Assembly (NCBI GenBank): GCA_947650365.1
Contig: OX393555.1
Location: forward strand, 9,974,840 to 10,038,839
Source: Chamaelirium japonicum
Taxonomy: Eukaryota; Streptophyta; Magnoliopsida; Liliales; Melanthiaceae
Reading direction: 5' to 3'
Length of the DNA: 64,000 nucleotides
A model generated the notes under the pieces. It was given only the letters and a program-made list of their open reading frames with translations, searched no databases and was not told the origin of the DNA. How positions within the stretch are numbered: position 1 is the stretch's first letter; every line of letters starts with the position of its first letter. Position numbers and translations under genes: made by a program. Below are positions 63,842-64,000 of this stretch, piece after piece.

Positions 63842-64000
63842 CTACTATTATACATGGATGACATGATCATCACCGGGGATGACGCAACTGTGATTGCTTG
63901 TCTTCATCAGCACCTAAGGAGCCAGTTTCAGATGAAGGACCTGGGTATTCTTCGCTACTTTCTCGGACTTGAGGTAACATATAGTACAGATGGCATTCTT

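Larger units (their letters stand above)
61051..64000 (+). mobile_element. Ty1/copia retrotransposon, left part (fossil, runs off the window)
   Basis: 5' LTR 61051-61205 (TGTCAAGAG...TTCGTCGCA, 155 bp), primer site TGGTATCAGAGC at 61206-61217, then a reduced leader and reverse transcriptase: EETFAPVAQMTTVRALF (~61.45 kb), QMDVKNAFF, YMDPPPGLQVHQHVCR (~63.5 kb), LLYMDDMIITGDDAT (~63.85 kb) and FLGLEV at the edge. Gag, protease and integrase are not recognised. It is broken and interrupted by a solo-LTR-like block, a foldback MITE and a TRIM-like LTR. Its LTR end resembles the copia at 42142 (CTCTAGGTTCGTCACA). Confidence 0.87.

Overview
This is nuclear DNA of a flowering plant: a split gene with GT-AG introns, a plant acylamino-acid-releasing enzyme, a Cassandra element with its 5S-rRNA-like terminal repeats, copia elements primed by initiator methionine tRNA, and several MITEs. 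I cannot name the species. Most of the window is transposon sequence, much of it nested. No rRNA gene, tRNA gene or CRISPR array was recognised.

Layout. 1-3127: no gene, a long CT microsatellite and diverged repeats. 3128-20395: a copia element with ~1.95 kb LTRs, minus strand. A second copy of the same family (4400-14226) sits inside its 3' LTR with a perfect 5-bp target duplication (ACACC). A 1.12 kb hAT-like element (16218-17337) lies in its leader. 20396-24034: a possible arabinogalactan-protein remnant, CT-rich duplicated sequence and a Mutator-like MITE.

24035-48381 and onward: the one host gene I can support, acylamino-acid-releasing enzyme (AARE), plus strand. Seven exons (1287 coding bases, 429 codons, all open and in phase) cover a plastid-type leader and most of the N-terminal propeller. 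The catalytic half lies beyond the right edge. Its introns are swollen. Intron 1 (12.7 kb) holds a copia element carrying a TRIM, a 4.06 kb solo-LTR-like block and a hAT-like MITE. Intron 6 (9.7 kb) holds a LINE inside a copia remnant, plus a copia element carrying Cassandra. Intron 7 (at least 15.6 kb, if the gene continues) holds another copia, a LINE, a chimeric copia/TRIM array, and a copia carrying a solo LTR and a foldback MITE.

Most insertion edges are fixed by matching target duplications, so the order of events can be read from the sequence. The most unusual structures are the array at 56756-59476, where LTRs of two families are swapped exactly at tRNA primer sites, and the host gene stretched over at least 24 kb by stacked insertions without losing its reading frame.
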